Shown here: in pieces, positions 28,050 to 36,540 of the stretch | Position numbering within the stretch: the first letter of the stretch is position 1 | Layout of the letters: each line of letters opens with the position of its first letter | Origin: Microbacterium mitrae | Lineage (GTDB): Bacteria; Actinomycetota; Actinomycetes; Actinomycetales; Microbacteriaceae | Assembly (NCBI RefSeq): GCF_008017445.1 | Contig: NZ_VRSW01000002.1 | Location: 474,060 to 538,059, forward strand | Length of the DNA: 64,000 nt | Direction of reading: 5' to 3' | The notes under the pieces: model-generated | Told to the model about the DNA's origin: nothing | The model's database searches: none | Seen by the model: the letters and a program-made list of their open reading frames with translations, nothing else | Program-made: the position numbers and the translations under genes

Positions 28050-29324
28050 CTACGCCCGACGACGGGCGCGGGCGGCGAAGAGGAGTCCGCCTGCTGCGGC
28101 GATCAGGCCGGCAGCCACCAGGGCGCTGACCGTCGCGGTCTCGCCGTCAGCACCGGTTTGCGCAAGCGCTCCGGCCGGCGTCGTCGGCGCGGCGGGTGTG
28201 ACGGGTGCCGCGGGTGTGACGGGCGCCTCGGTGGGCGTGACAGGGTCCACGGGGTCGACCGGGTCTACCGGGTCAACGGGGTCTACAGGGTCTACCGGGT
28301 CAACGGGGTCAACCGGGTCTACGGGGTCGACGGGCTCTTCCTCAACGGCGTTAACCACCGAGACCAGCGTCGGCGTGACCGCCCACGTCTCGGCGACCTC
28401 TGCCAGCAGGCAGAATTCGGCGTTCGTGCGCTCTGCGGTGAACACGGTGGTGGCTGGTTCTGAGTAGGTTCCGTCAGCCGCGAGCACGCCAAAACGTGCT
28501 TGAAGGTCAACGGCGGTTCCGCCCAGTTCGAAGCTTGAAACTTCGCCGCCAGAGATCGTCACCTTGTCGGCGCATGCAAACGGCGCGTTCAGTTCGCCAG
28601 CCTCCGGATACTCGCATCGGCTGGCGCTGACAACGACGTCGTCTGTTTCATCGATCGCGATCGTGTAGCTCGGGGTGACGGTTGCCGTCTCTCCCGTTGC
28701 GGTATCGGTGAAGGTCAGGGTCACGCTGAGCACCGCGTTGTGGAAACCGCGCTGAATGGTCTGATTGAAGTGCGTGAGTTCGCCGATGACACTGGAGCCA
28801 GGCTCAAGAGGGAACGGTGTGCCTGCCGCCGCAGCATAGCCAAGACCGCTCTGGCGATCCCAGGGCAGCGTGCACCGTTGGGTAAAGGGGTCGCGCCCTG
28901 CGCGCATCTCGGCGGTGTTTTCGCCACCCAGACAGAACATGGCGAGCGTGTTGCCGTTCGTCTCAGGGTTGCGGGTGGGCGAGCCCAGCACTCCGGTCGA
29001 ATCGGTCAGCTGCACGGTTGACGGAACCACCTCGGTCGTACCGGCGCTGAGGGCCGTGAGCGCGGTGGCCGACGTGTTGATGTCGTAGCCATCACGCTCG
29101 AGCGCCGTGACGTCGTAGGTGCAGTCAGCGCCTTCGTCGTTGGTGAGCGCGAGGCCCGCGAACGTCACGACGCCAGCGGCGTCGGTTGACGCGGTCGTGG
29201 CGGTGTCGATCGCGCAGTTGGCGCTGGCAATTTCGTACCCGAAGCCCTCAGGAGAGGAAGCGTCCTCTACCGACGTCTGAATCGTGATCGTGCCGGTGAG
29301 AGTTGCGGGATCAGCCGCTGCCAT
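28050..29324 (-). CDS. Sortase-anchored surface protein with VDP repeats; N-terminus frameshifted
   Basis: Predicted cell-wall surface protein, 424 aa visible. From the N-terminus: SpaA/Cna-B-like beta domain ([24 protein letters not shown]), a large central domain ([15 protein letters not shown]), about nine VDP repeats (about residues 336-363), a TP/AAP-rich wall spanner, then LAQTG, a hydrophobic segment and RARRRA, the actinobacterial LAxTG sortase signal. The ATG at 29324 lies inside the expected signal peptide: in-frame codons upstream read AVPGAAVLGASLLVAGG but no ATG/GTG/TTG occurs in that frame; see the next feature. Confidence 0.8.
   Translation of the reverse strand: MAAADPATLTGTITIQTSVEDASSPEGFGYEIASANCAIDTATTASTDAAGVVTFAGLALTNDEGADCTYDVTALERDGYDINTSATALTALSAGTTEVVPSTVQLTDSTGVLGSPTRNPETNGNTLAMFCLGGENTAEMRAGRDPFTQRCTLPWDRQSGLGYAAAAGTPFPLEPGSSVIGELTHFNQTIQRGFHNAVLSVTLTFTDTATGETATVTPSYTIAIDETDDVVVSASRCEYPEAGELNAPFACADKVTISGGEVSSFELGGTAVDLQARFGVLAADGTYSEPATTVFTAERTNAEFCLLAEVAETWAVTPTLVSVVNAVEEEPVDPVDPVDPVDPVDPVDPVDPVDPVDPVDPVTPTEAPVTPAAPVTPAAPTTPAGALAQTGADGETATVSALVAAGLIAAAGGLLFAARARRRA
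28243..28338. repeat. 9-bp tandem repeat encoding VDP
   Basis: About ten copies of a degenerate 9-bp unit (GGGTC core on the plus strand) within the surface-protein gene, encoding Val-Asp-Pro repeats. Third-base variation between copies suggests selection on the protein. Confidence 0.8.
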
Positions 29325-29431
29325 GCTCGCAGACGGAACCAGAATGCCGCCGGCTACCAGAAGGCTTGCGCCGAGAACCGCGGCCCCCGGTACAGCTTTG
29401 TTGTGATCACAGTGTGCAATCCCATCTCCCC
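29325..29431 (-). other. Out-of-frame start of the surface-protein signal peptide
   Basis: Minus strand. ATG 29425 (directly after GGGGAG) opens MGLHTVITTK, then the frame runs into a stop. Adding one base in the AAA run near 29401 would join MGLHTVITTK to AVPGAAVLGASLLVAGG and the rest: a normal signal peptide. TTG 29419 is an alternative start in the same wrong frame, and an ATT start in the right frame is conceivable. Confidence 0.65.
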
Positions 29432-29582
29432 AATTTCGTATGTTCTTCCCGATGAGCGCCCCCGCTGTGGTGAACCCTCCACGCTACGAGACACGCAATC
29501 CACTAGCTTATGACGCAAAATGGCAAGGCTCTCAGGTAGCGTTCAGGTTGGCGCCTCGCGCCAAGAGTGCTGCCACAAAACA

Positions 29583-29608
29583 ATGGCCCCCACCGAAGCG
29601 GGGGCCAT
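29583..29608 (-). terminator. Terminator after septum-formation lipoprotein copy 2
   Basis: 9-bp stem (29583-29591 with 29600-29608); on the minus strand it is followed by TTGTTTTG. The rest of 29432-29626 shows nothing further. Confidence 0.75.
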
Positions 29609-29626
29609 CGAAAAACTGCTTGCGAG

Positions 29627-30154
29627 TTACTCGGCTGCACCCTTGATCGAACCGGTCGTCTGCACCAGGTTCTGGCCGGCCTCGTCGAGCTGGAAGGCGA
29701 CGCAGGTGACAACGCGGTCGCCGTCTGCCCAGCCAGCCTCGAGCGGCGTGAAGTAGTTGAAGTAGTACTTCGAGGTTGCCGGGTCGGAGCCAACGTACGA
29801 CTGGAATTCCGCAGCGCAACGCTGTTCCGCCTCGGCGTAGATGGCGTCTTCGCTGAACTCGGTCATGGTGGCGTCGTAGTTCAGCATGACCTCAGCGTCG
29901 TGAGGATCGGTGCACGGAACCAGGGTGACGTCGCTGAATTCGTCAGCAGCGGGCAGGTTGAGGCAGTCGCCAACCTCCAGGTCAAAGGCTGACCCGGTGC
30001 CCTGCTCGGTAACTTCGCCCGAATCCTCGTCGCGTTCGACGCTGCTGCCGCCGCCGAACAGGTTCTGAACGGCTGAACAGCCTCCGAGGCCGAGTGCGAG
30101 TGCAAGTGCCGCGCCGGCGACGAGCGAACGGCGGGCGATGGTGCTGGTGGTCAT
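29627..30154 (-). CDS. Septum-formation-family lipoprotein, copy 2
   Basis: Lipoprotein of 175 aa: basic n-region, hydrophobic ALALALGLGGC lipobox (Cys about residue 26), short acidic linker, then a domain starting LEVGDCLNLP with VPCTDPHDAEVMLNYD. Its mature part matches copy 1 (25569-26132) closely, including EDAIY-EAE, the TSKYFFNYFTPL-type segment (here TSKYYFNYFTPL) and GSIKGA near the end. Start MTTSTIARR at 30154 with GGGGAG upstream. The copies flank the hydrolase/AraC/surface-protein group. Confidence 0.82.
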   Translation of the reverse strand: MTTSTIARRSLVAGAALALALGLGGCSAVQNLFGGGSSVERDEDSGEVTEQGTGSAFDLEVGDCLNLPAADEFSDVTLVPCTDPHDAEVMLNYDATMTEFSEDAIYAEAEQRCAAEFQSYVGSDPATSKYYFNYFTPLEAGWADGDRVVTCVAFQLDEAGQNLVQTTGSIKGAAE

Positions 30155-30263
30155 GAGTGAGATTCTCCCCAAACGAAACGATTCACGAAGCGCTATCCAA
30201 AGCGCTGATAACGCCAGACCTGCGAGACCGCTTGGCGTTCACAGATATCTTATCCGACGCTCG

Positions 30264-30830
30264 CTAGCTCTCGTATCCGTCGATTCCCGGTGTCCAGGAG
30301 AGTCCGGGCCGACCCCAGCCGCGCTTCTTCGCGATCTTCTGAACGGTCTTCCAGTCTGAATCGTGCAGACGATCGACGTAGAGTACCCCGTTGAGGTGGT
30401 CAAATTCGTGCTGCATGATGCGGGCGCGCCAACCGGTGACGTCAATGTCGACGGGGTTGCCATCCAAATCGAGGCCGCTCACGCGAACGTGGTCGGAGCG
30501 GCGCAGCGGAAAGCGTTCGCCCGGCACTGAGAGGCACCCCTCAGACTCTTCATCTTCGTCGGGATCACCGGGTTCTGCAGGCGTCATGAAGAGCTCGGGG
30601 TTGATAAGCACACCGCGCCACGGCTGACCCTCATCGTCTTCGTAGTTATAGGTGTAGATGCGAAGTCCCACACCAACCTGGGGGGCAGCGAGCCCAACGC
30701 CAGGGGCTGCGTCCATCGTCTCGAACATATCGGCGACGAGCGTGCGGATCTCCTCGGTGATCTCGCCGACGGGGGATGCCACCGCATGAAGAACAGGGTC
30801 ACCCATGATGCAAATTGGTCGAATAGCCAC
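30264..30830 (-). CDS. def: Peptide deformylase
   Basis: Iron/zinc enzyme removing the formyl group of nascent proteins. 188 aa. All three hallmark motifs are present: GVGLAAPQVGV (about residues 44-54), EGCLSVPG (about 97-104) and QHEFDHLNG (about 139-147). GTG 30830 is preceded by a leaderless-type -10. An acidic insertion (PGDPDEDEESE) precedes motif 2. Confidence 0.96.
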   Translation of the reverse strand: MAIRPICIMGDPVLHAVASPVGEITEEIRTLVADMFETMDAAPGVGLAAPQVGVGLRIYTYNYEDDEGQPWRGVLINPELFMTPAEPGDPDEDEESEGCLSVPGERFPLRRSDHVRVSGLDLDGNPVDIDVTGWRARIMQHEFDHLNGVLYVDRLHDSDWKTVQKIAKKRGWGRPGLSWTPGIDGYES

Positions 30831-30836
30831 GCGATA

Positions 30837-30842
30837 AGCCTA
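30837..30842 (-). promoter_or_regulatory. -10 element of a probable leaderless promoter for def
   Basis: Minus-strand TAGGCT with 6 nt to the GTG start at 30830. Confidence 0.5.
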
Positions 30843-30861
30843 GTCGGCGCGCCCAACACCC

Positions 30862-30867
30862 TATGCT
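30862..30867 (+). promoter_or_regulatory. -10 element of a probable leaderless promoter for the DMT transporter gene
   Basis: TATGCT with 6 nt to GTG 30874. It lies 20 nt from the divergent def -10, so the two promoters overlap. Confidence 0.5.
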
Positions 30868-30873
30868 CGTGAT

Positions 30874-31956
30874 GTGATACTTGCCGAGATTGAGAACGTC
30901 GGAGACGTGGGGGAGACGCTGGTTGGCGTTTTCCAGAATCCCGGCCTTCTGCTCGGCATTCCGCTCGCAATTGCGGGCGCAGCGTTTTTGTCGCTGGGCA
31001 CGCAGTATCAGCACCGTGGCGTGCAAAAGGTCGAGGCTAGCCTCGGCGTCGACGGCGGCAAGGGCCTGAGTGGCAATCACCTCAAACAGCTGCTGTTGCG
31101 CCCGAGCTGGGTCGTCGGAACCTTGATGCTAGGTTTAGCGATCATCTGCCAGTTGGCGGCGCTTACGCAGGCACCGCTCATCGTCGTGCAGCCACTGGGT
31201 GCAATCGCCCTGGTCATGACGACGCTTCTCAACGCGAGAATCAGCGGCCACAACCCGACAAAGCGCTCCGTCATCGCCATCTCGTGTTGTGTTGGCGGCG
31301 TCTTCCTCTTTGTGTTCATCGCCGCGCTCTTCGCCGAAGATAAAGACGTCTCTGACTATCAGCTCTCGATCGTGTTGAGCATTTTGATGGTTGTCATTAT
31401 TGCGCTTGGCGGGCTGTGGCTGGCGCTGCGTCGCAAGATGGGCGCGCTGTTCTACATTCTGTGCGCCGGCATCATTTACGGCTTTGTTGCGACGCTGGCA
31501 AAGGTTGTCATCAAGCGCATTCAGGCGGGCGACTTCGAATGGCTCACCCTGGTGTGCGTTATCGCGCTGGTTGCGGGCACCGCGGTTGGCGGATACTTCG
31601 TGCAGACCGCGCACGCTTCCGGCCCGCCCGACCTCGTCATCGCGGGCCTGACGGTGATCGACCCGATCGTCGCCGTGCTCATTGGTCTGCTGGTTCTCGG
31701 TGAGGCCGCTGGTGCTCCGGTGTGGGCCTACGTCGGGTTTGCGATTGCCGGCGCCATCGCCATCTTTGGTGTGATTGAGCTGGCGCGTTATCACCCGCAG
31801 GTTGTCAGTGAGAGCCAAGAAATCGGCATCGAGCGAGGCAGTACGCCTCCTCACCCGCGCGCCGAGGGCGATGTTCCGTTCGCCAGCGGCCCGCTCGAGT
31901 CCCCTCCGCTGCTCCCGCCAACAGTCGACCCTGACGCGCCGCAGGATCGCGCGTAG
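30874..31956 (+). CDS. DMT-superfamily transporter (NIPA/EamA-like)
   Basis: Integral membrane protein of 360 aa with about nine to ten hydrophobic helices (GIPLAIAGAAFLSLG, IALVMTTLLNARI, VVIIALGGLWLAL, VCVIALVAGTAVGG, FAIAGAIAIFGVIELA), typical of the drug/metabolite or NIPA magnesium-transporter branch. The C-terminal 50 residues are hydrophilic and Pro-rich (cytoplasmic tail). Substrate cannot be told from sequence. Divergent from def. Confidence 0.85.
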   Translation: MILAEIENVGDVGETLVGVFQNPGLLLGIPLAIAGAAFLSLGTQYQHRGVQKVEASLGVDGGKGLSGNHLKQLLLRPSWVVGTLMLGLAIICQLAALTQAPLIVVQPLGAIALVMTTLLNARISGHNPTKRSVIAISCCVGGVFLFVFIAALFAEDKDVSDYQLSIVLSILMVVIIALGGLWLALRRKMGALFYILCAGIIYGFVATLAKVVIKRIQAGDFEWLTLVCVIALVAGTAVGGYFVQTAHASGPPDLVIAGLTVIDPIVAVLIGLLVLGEAAGAPVWAYVGFAIAGAIAIFGVIELARYHPQVVSESQEIGIERGSTPPHPRAEGDVPFASGPLESPPLLPPTVDPDAPQDRA

Positions 31957-31997
31957 GATAAAGGTGGAATCGGCCTGCGCTAGGCTCATTTCAACAG

Positions 31998-32075
31998 GGG
32001 GCGGTGGCCAAGCTGGTTAAGGCAGCGGGCTCATAACCCGACGATCCGTGGGTTCAAGTCCCACCCGCCCTACCA
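31998..32075 (+). tRNA. tRNA-Met (CAT)
   Basis: Acceptor pairs GGGGCGG with CCGCCCT, anticodon loop CTCATAA, T-loop TTCAAGT, discriminator A and an encoded CCA. It lacks the initiator-tRNA features, so it is probably elongator Met; an Ile2 tRNA with modified CAT cannot be excluded without comparison. Confidence 0.88.
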
Positions 32076-32201
32076 CGCACTTCGCGCCAGCAGACAGAAC
32101 GTCCGGTGGCGCGGCGCATCCCGCCGAGTCGCCCGCCAAAATCGGGTGACCCGACGCCCTTCGGCCGTCAGAATGGCACCAGGTCAAGTGAAGGGCGTTT
32201 C

Positions 32202-33572
32202 ATGGTGCGCAATGGTGACGTTTCGTTCTGGTGGCAAGACATTGGTGCGGAACCAATGCGCGCGCCGTTGGACGGAGACATCGACGTTGACGTGTGTATC
32301 GTCGGCGCTGGCTACACCGGGCTGTGGACGGCCTATGCTCTGCAGCAGCAAGAGCCCGATGTGCGCATCGCCATTGTCGAGTCACGGTTTGCGGGTTTCG
32401 GTGCCTCGGGAAGAAACGGCGGGTGGGTGAGCGGCGCCGTAACCGGTGGCCGCGCGCGCTACGAGCAGTCTCATTCCCGCCAGGCTGCGATCGATCAGCA
32501 GCTTGCCCACAATGCGGCGGTAGACGCCGTGGTTGCCGCAATCGCCGACGAAAATCTTGACGCCGACGCACATTACGGCGGGGAGCTGCGGGTCGCGTAC
32601 AAGCCGGCGCACCTCGCGCGCATGAACGCCGAATATGCAGCAGAGTCATCGTGGCCCGGAACCGACCTGGTGAGCCTGTCGGCGGGTGCCGCACGCGAAC
32701 GGCTGAACGTTTCCGGCATTCTTGGCGCGCTGTGGGATCCGCACTGCGCGCGCGTGCACCCCGCAAAGCTGGTGCGAAATCTGGCGCGTCTGGTCGAGTC
32801 GCGCGGCGCCACCATCTACGAATCGACCCGCGTCTCTGAAATCACTCCCGGCGTCGCGGTGACAGACCGCGGCCGAGTGCGAGCCGACCACGTGATTCGG
32901 GCAACCGAGGGTTTCACCGCCGACCTCACAGGCGAGCACCGCACCTGGTTGCCAATGAATTCCTCGATGATCATGACCGAGCCGGTTCCGGCATCGCTGT
33001 GGGACAGCATCGGCTGGGAGGGCCGCGAAACCGTGGGCGACTATGCGCACGTCTATATGTATGCGCAGCGCACGGCGGATGATCGAATCGCCTTTGGCGG
33101 GCGCGGGGTTCCGTACCGCTACGGTTCGCGAGTCGATACCGACGGCCGCACGCAGCAACGCACGATCGCGAGCCTCACGGCACTGCTGCACCGCTTCTTC
33201 CCAACCCTCAGCGAGGTTCCCATCGCCCACGGCTGGGCGGGCGTGCTGGGCGTTCCGCGCGATTGGGCCGCTGGTGTCACCTACTCGCGCGAAACCGGCT
33301 TGGGAGCCGCGGGCGGCTATGTTGGCACCGGCGTTGCCTCCGCCAACCTTGCCGGCCGAACCCTCGCCGATCTAATTTTGGGGGTCGACTCGGAGCTCAC
33401 CCGCCTCCCGTGGGTGGGCCACACCGCGCGCCGCTGGGAGCCGGAACCACTGCGTTGGGTCGCCGTGCACAGCATCTACACCGCGTATCGGTGGGCGGAC
33501 CGGCTGGAAGAGCGGGGCGGAACCACGCTGCCGTTGCCTGCGCGGGTTGCTGACCTCATTGCCGGCAGATAA
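32202..33572 (+). CDS. FAD-dependent amine oxidase, PuuB-like (DAO family)
   Basis: Flavoprotein of 456 aa from ATG 32202 (AAGGG site; the frame is open back to 32106). The FAD-binding VDVCIVGAGYTGLWTAYAL near residue 30 and the ASGRNGGW motif near residue 70 are characteristic of gamma-glutamylputrescine oxidase/D-amino-acid oxidase relatives (PuuB, GlpO-like). The C-terminal FAD site GYVGTGVASANLAGRTLA is present. Converges on the aminotransferase gene across a strong terminator; with the neighbouring operon it suggests oxidation of an amine or polyamine derivative (inference). Confidence 0.87.
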   Translation: MVRNGDVSFWWQDIGAEPMRAPLDGDIDVDVCIVGAGYTGLWTAYALQQQEPDVRIAIVESRFAGFGASGRNGGWVSGAVTGGRARYEQSHSRQAAIDQQLAHNAAVDAVVAAIADENLDADAHYGGELRVAYKPAHLARMNAEYAAESSWPGTDLVSLSAGAARERLNVSGILGALWDPHCARVHPAKLVRNLARLVESRGATIYESTRVSEITPGVAVTDRGRVRADHVIRATEGFTADLTGEHRTWLPMNSSMIMTEPVPASLWDSIGWEGRETVGDYAHVYMYAQRTADDRIAFGGRGVPYRYGSRVDTDGRTQQRTIASLTALLHRFFPTLSEVPIAHGWAGVLGVPRDWAAGVTYSRETGLGAAGGYVGTGVASANLAGRTLADLILGVDSELTRLPWVGHTARRWEPEPLRWVAVHSIYTAYRWADRLEERGGTTLPLPARVADLIAGR

Positions 33573-33574
33573 CG

Positions 33575-33612
33575 CCGTGGGGTGCCCGCCGAAAATGGCG
33601 GGCACCCCACGG
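33575..33612 (+). terminator. Bidirectional terminator
   Basis: Perfect 16-bp stem (33575-33590 with 33597-33612) and a GAAAAT loop between the convergent oxidase and aminotransferase genes. Confidence 0.9.
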
Positions 33613-33616
33613 GCTT

Positions 33617-35008
33617 TCAGACCAGGTCTGCGGCGCGCGTCAACACATCGCGCAGAATCTGCTCGATCTCGGTGAATTCGCTCGGACCAATGGTGAGCGG
33701 GGGTGCGAGCTGGATGACCGGGTCGCCGCGGTCATCGGCTCGGCAGTACAGGCCGGCGTCGAACAGCGCCTTGGAGAGGAATCCGCGAAGCAGCCGCTCG
33801 GCCTCATCATCGGAGAACGTCTCTTTCGTGGCTTTGTCTCGCACCAGCTCAATGCCGAAGAAGTAGCCGTCTCCGCGCACATCGCCGACGATCGGTAGGT
33901 CACCCAATTTCTCGAGCGTTTGCCGAAACAGTGGAGAGTTCTCTCGCACGTGTTCGTTGAGGCGTTCCTCTTCAAAGATGTCCAGATTCTCCAGAGCCAC
34001 CGCGGCCGAGACCGGGTGCCCGCCGAAGGTATAGCCGTGCGGAAAACTCATGGTTCCCTTGCTGAACGGCTCGTAAACGCGATCGCTGACGATGGTCGCA
34101 CCGATGGGGGCGTAGCCGCTCGTCATGGCCTTGGCGCACGTGATCATGTCGGGCACGTAGCCGTACGCGTCGCAGGCGAACCATTCCCCGATGCGACCGA
34201 ACGCGCAAATGACTTCGTCGCTCACCAACAGCACGTCGTATTTGTCGCAAATTTCGCGCACCCGCTGAAAGTAGCCTGCTGGCGGCGGAAAGCACCCGCC
34301 CGAGTTCTGAACCGGTTCGAGAAAGACAGCCGCAACCGTCTCCGGACCCTCAAACTGAATCATCTCTTCGATGCGATTGGCAGCCCACAGGCCAAACTGT
34401 TCTTCCGTGCCCTGAAAACCCATCTCCTCGGCACGGTAATAGTTCGTGTTCGGCACCCGGAAGCCGCCGGGGGTGATGGGCTCAAACATCTCTTTCATGC
34501 CCGGCAGGCCGGTGATCGCGAGGGCTCCCTGCGGGGTGCCGTGGTACGCGATGGCACGGGAGATCACCTTGTGTTTGGTTGGACGCCCCTGCGTCTTCCA
34601 ATAGTGCTTTGCGAGCTTGAACGCGGTCTCAACGGCTTCTCCACCACCGGTGGAGAAGAACACCCGGTTCAAGTCTCCCGGCGCATACGAGGCGAGCCGG
34701 TCGGCCAACTCGATGGCGGAGGGGTGAGCGTACGACCAGATCGGAAAGAAGGCGAGCTCTTCGGCCTGCTTGGCTGCGACTTCAGCCAAGCGCTTTCGGC
34801 CGTGGCCGGCGTTCACGGTGAACAGGCCGGCGAGGCCATCGATATAGCGTTTGCCGTTCGCATCGAAGATGTGGTGGCCCTCACCTTTGACGATGATCGG
34901 AACGCCGCCCGGCTGGTCCATGACGGACTGGCGGGCAAAGTGCATCCAGAGGTGGTCGCGCGCCTTGGTCTGGAGCGCGGCTTGTGCAGTGGGGTCGAGC
35001 TGAGTCAC
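33617..35008 (-). CDS. Class III aminotransferase (polyamine/omega-amine type)
   Basis: PLP enzyme of 463 aa of the class III family (omega-amino acid and diamine transaminases). Shows GEAVETAFKLAKHYW in the PLP region, the metal-like LVSDEVICAFGRIGEW, and the catalytic Lys in CAKAMTSGYAPIGA near residue 293. Ends the minus-strand operon 33617-39408 and follows an aminobutyraldehyde-type dehydrogenase, so transamination of putrescine, spermidine-derived amines or diaminopropane is plausible. Exact substrate not readable. Confidence 0.88.
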   Translation of the reverse strand: MTQLDPTAQAALQTKARDHLWMHFARQSVMDQPGGVPIIVKGEGHHIFDANGKRYIDGLAGLFTVNAGHGRKRLAEVAAKQAEELAFFPIWSYAHPSAIELADRLASYAPGDLNRVFFSTGGGEAVETAFKLAKHYWKTQGRPTKHKVISRAIAYHGTPQGALAITGLPGMKEMFEPITPGGFRVPNTNYYRAEEMGFQGTEEQFGLWAANRIEEMIQFEGPETVAAVFLEPVQNSGGCFPPPAGYFQRVREICDKYDVLLVSDEVICAFGRIGEWFACDAYGYVPDMITCAKAMTSGYAPIGATIVSDRVYEPFSKGTMSFPHGYTFGGHPVSAAVALENLDIFEEERLNEHVRENSPLFRQTLEKLGDLPIVGDVRGDGYFFGIELVRDKATKETFSDDEAERLLRGFLSKALFDAGLYCRADDRGDPVIQLAPPLTIGPSEFTEIEQILRDVLTRAADLV

Positions 35009-35063
35009 GGGATATCACCGATTTCTGCTGTTGTTGATGATTGACTGCCGACGGCGAGGTTCA

Positions 35064-36533
35064 TCACTTCTCACCGAAGATGGTTTCGTGCCATGCGCGT
35101 CGCGCCTGACCGGTGCGGTCGAACGCCACGTGCTTAACGACGGTGTACTCGTCAAGCGAGTACGTCGACATGTCTTTGCCAAAGCCAGACTGCTTCATGC
35201 CACCATGCGGCATTTCGCTGAAAATTGAAATGTGGTCATTGACCCACACGCAGCCCGCCCGAATCTGCTCGGTCGCCTGAAGTGCCCGGTAGACGTCTTT
35301 CGTCCATACCGAGGCTGCCAGCCCGTAGACGGTGTCGTTGGCCAGACGAATAGCTTCGTCGTCGTCGCGAAACGGAACCACGGTGAGCACGGGCCCGAAG
35401 ATCTCGTCGACAACAATTTTGCTACGAGGATCGGCCCCGATGATCAGCGTTGGCGGGTAATAGAACCCGCGCTCCAGCGCACCGCCTGGGATGGTTCCGC
35501 CGGTCACGACCTGCGCATAGTCCCGTGCCCGCGTCACCATGGCGTGCACCTTATCGCGGTGCGCAGCCGAAATGAGCGGGCCCTGGTCTGTCGTGGGATC
35601 ATCCGTCGGGCCGAGCTGAATACGCTGATAGAGGTCGGCGACACCGGCAACAAAATCGTCAAAGATGCTCTCGTGAACGATGGCGCGCGTGGCCGCAGTG
35701 CAGTCCTGGCCGGTATTGATGAGAGATCCGGCGACGGCGCCGCGGATGGCAGCTTGAAGATCGGCGTCGTCGTGCACCACAAACGGTGCCTTGCCTCCCA
35801 GCTCCAGATGCACGCGTTTCGCGGTGGTCGCCGCGGCCTCCAGCACGGTACGGCCCACGGCCGTTGACCCGGTGAAAGACACCATGTCGACGTCGGGGTG
35901 ACGAAGCAGGGGAGCACCCACCGTGGTTCCGCGCCCGTTGACAATGTTGATGACGCCGGCGGGAACCCCCGCCTCATGAGCGATCTCGGCAAAGCGCAAC
36001 GAGGTGAGCGGGGTCAACTCGCTGGGTTTCAGCACGATGGTGTTGCCGGCAGCCACGGCAGGCAGAATCTTCCATGCCGCCATCTGCAGCGGGTAGTTCC
36101 ACGGAGCGATGGAACCAATGACGCCGATCGCCTCGCGACGAATCGAGGAGGTGTGGGTCGGGGAGTACTCCGCCGTGGCCTTGCCCTCCAAATTGCGTGC
36201 CGCCCCCGCAAAGAACGCGGTGTTGTCGACGGTGCCGGGAACATCAAACTCCCGGGTGAGCCGAATGGGTTTGCCCGCCTGGGCGCTCTCGAGCTGGGCC
36301 AGCTCTTCGGCGTTCTCGTCGAGCAACTGCGACCAGCGAAGCATCACGGCAGAGCGTTCCGCAGGCGTTGCCCGTGACCATTCGCCGAACGCGCCGCGGG
36401 CGGCAGTGACCGCGTCGTCGACCTCTGTGATTGTGCCGACCGCAACGGCCCCCACCGTCTCGCCCGTCGCCGGGTTGTTCACAACGTGTGTGGTCTCGCT
36501 GGTGCGGCTCGTGCCGCCAATGAAGTGCGTCAT
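35064..36533 (-). CDS. NAD-dependent aminobutyraldehyde-type dehydrogenase (PatD-like)
   Basis: Aldehyde dehydrogenase of 489 aa. Glu in ELGGKAPFVVHDDADL (about residue 245) and catalytic Cys in NTGQDCTAATR (about 280) match the gamma-aminobutyraldehyde (PatD/PuuC-type) branch; the cofactor segment GSTAVGRTVL is present. It would oxidise an aminoaldehyde (4-aminobutanal or 3-aminopropanal) to the amino acid. Lies 7 nt downstream of the second aminotransferase, in one operon. Confidence 0.9.
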   Translation of the reverse strand: MTHFIGGTSRTSETTHVVNNPATGETVGAVAVGTITEVDDAVTAARGAFGEWSRATPAERSAVMLRWSQLLDENAEELAQLESAQAGKPIRLTREFDVPGTVDNTAFFAGAARNLEGKATAEYSPTHTSSIRREAIGVIGSIAPWNYPLQMAAWKILPAVAAGNTIVLKPSELTPLTSLRFAEIAHEAGVPAGVINIVNGRGTTVGAPLLRHPDVDMVSFTGSTAVGRTVLEAAATTAKRVHLELGGKAPFVVHDDADLQAAIRGAVAGSLINTGQDCTAATRAIVHESIFDDFVAGVADLYQRIQLGPTDDPTTDQGPLISAAHRDKVHAMVTRARDYAQVVTGGTIPGGALERGFYYPPTLIIGADPRSKIVVDEIFGPVLTVVPFRDDDEAIRLANDTVYGLAASVWTKDVYRALQATEQIRAGCVWVNDHISIFSEMPHGGMKQSGFGKDMSTYSLDEYTVVKHVAFDRTGQARRAWHETIFGEK

Positions 36534-36540
36534 ACCGCCC

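Noticed and set aside
28243..28338. Repeat array in the surface-protein gene considered as CRISPR-like
   Set aside because: Nine-bp units without spacers that translate into VDP; a coding repeat.
31998..32075. tRNA-Ile2 (lysidine-modified CAT) instead of tRNA-Met
   Set aside because: Cannot be separated with certainty by eye; elongator Met is more likely, and it is not the initiator form.
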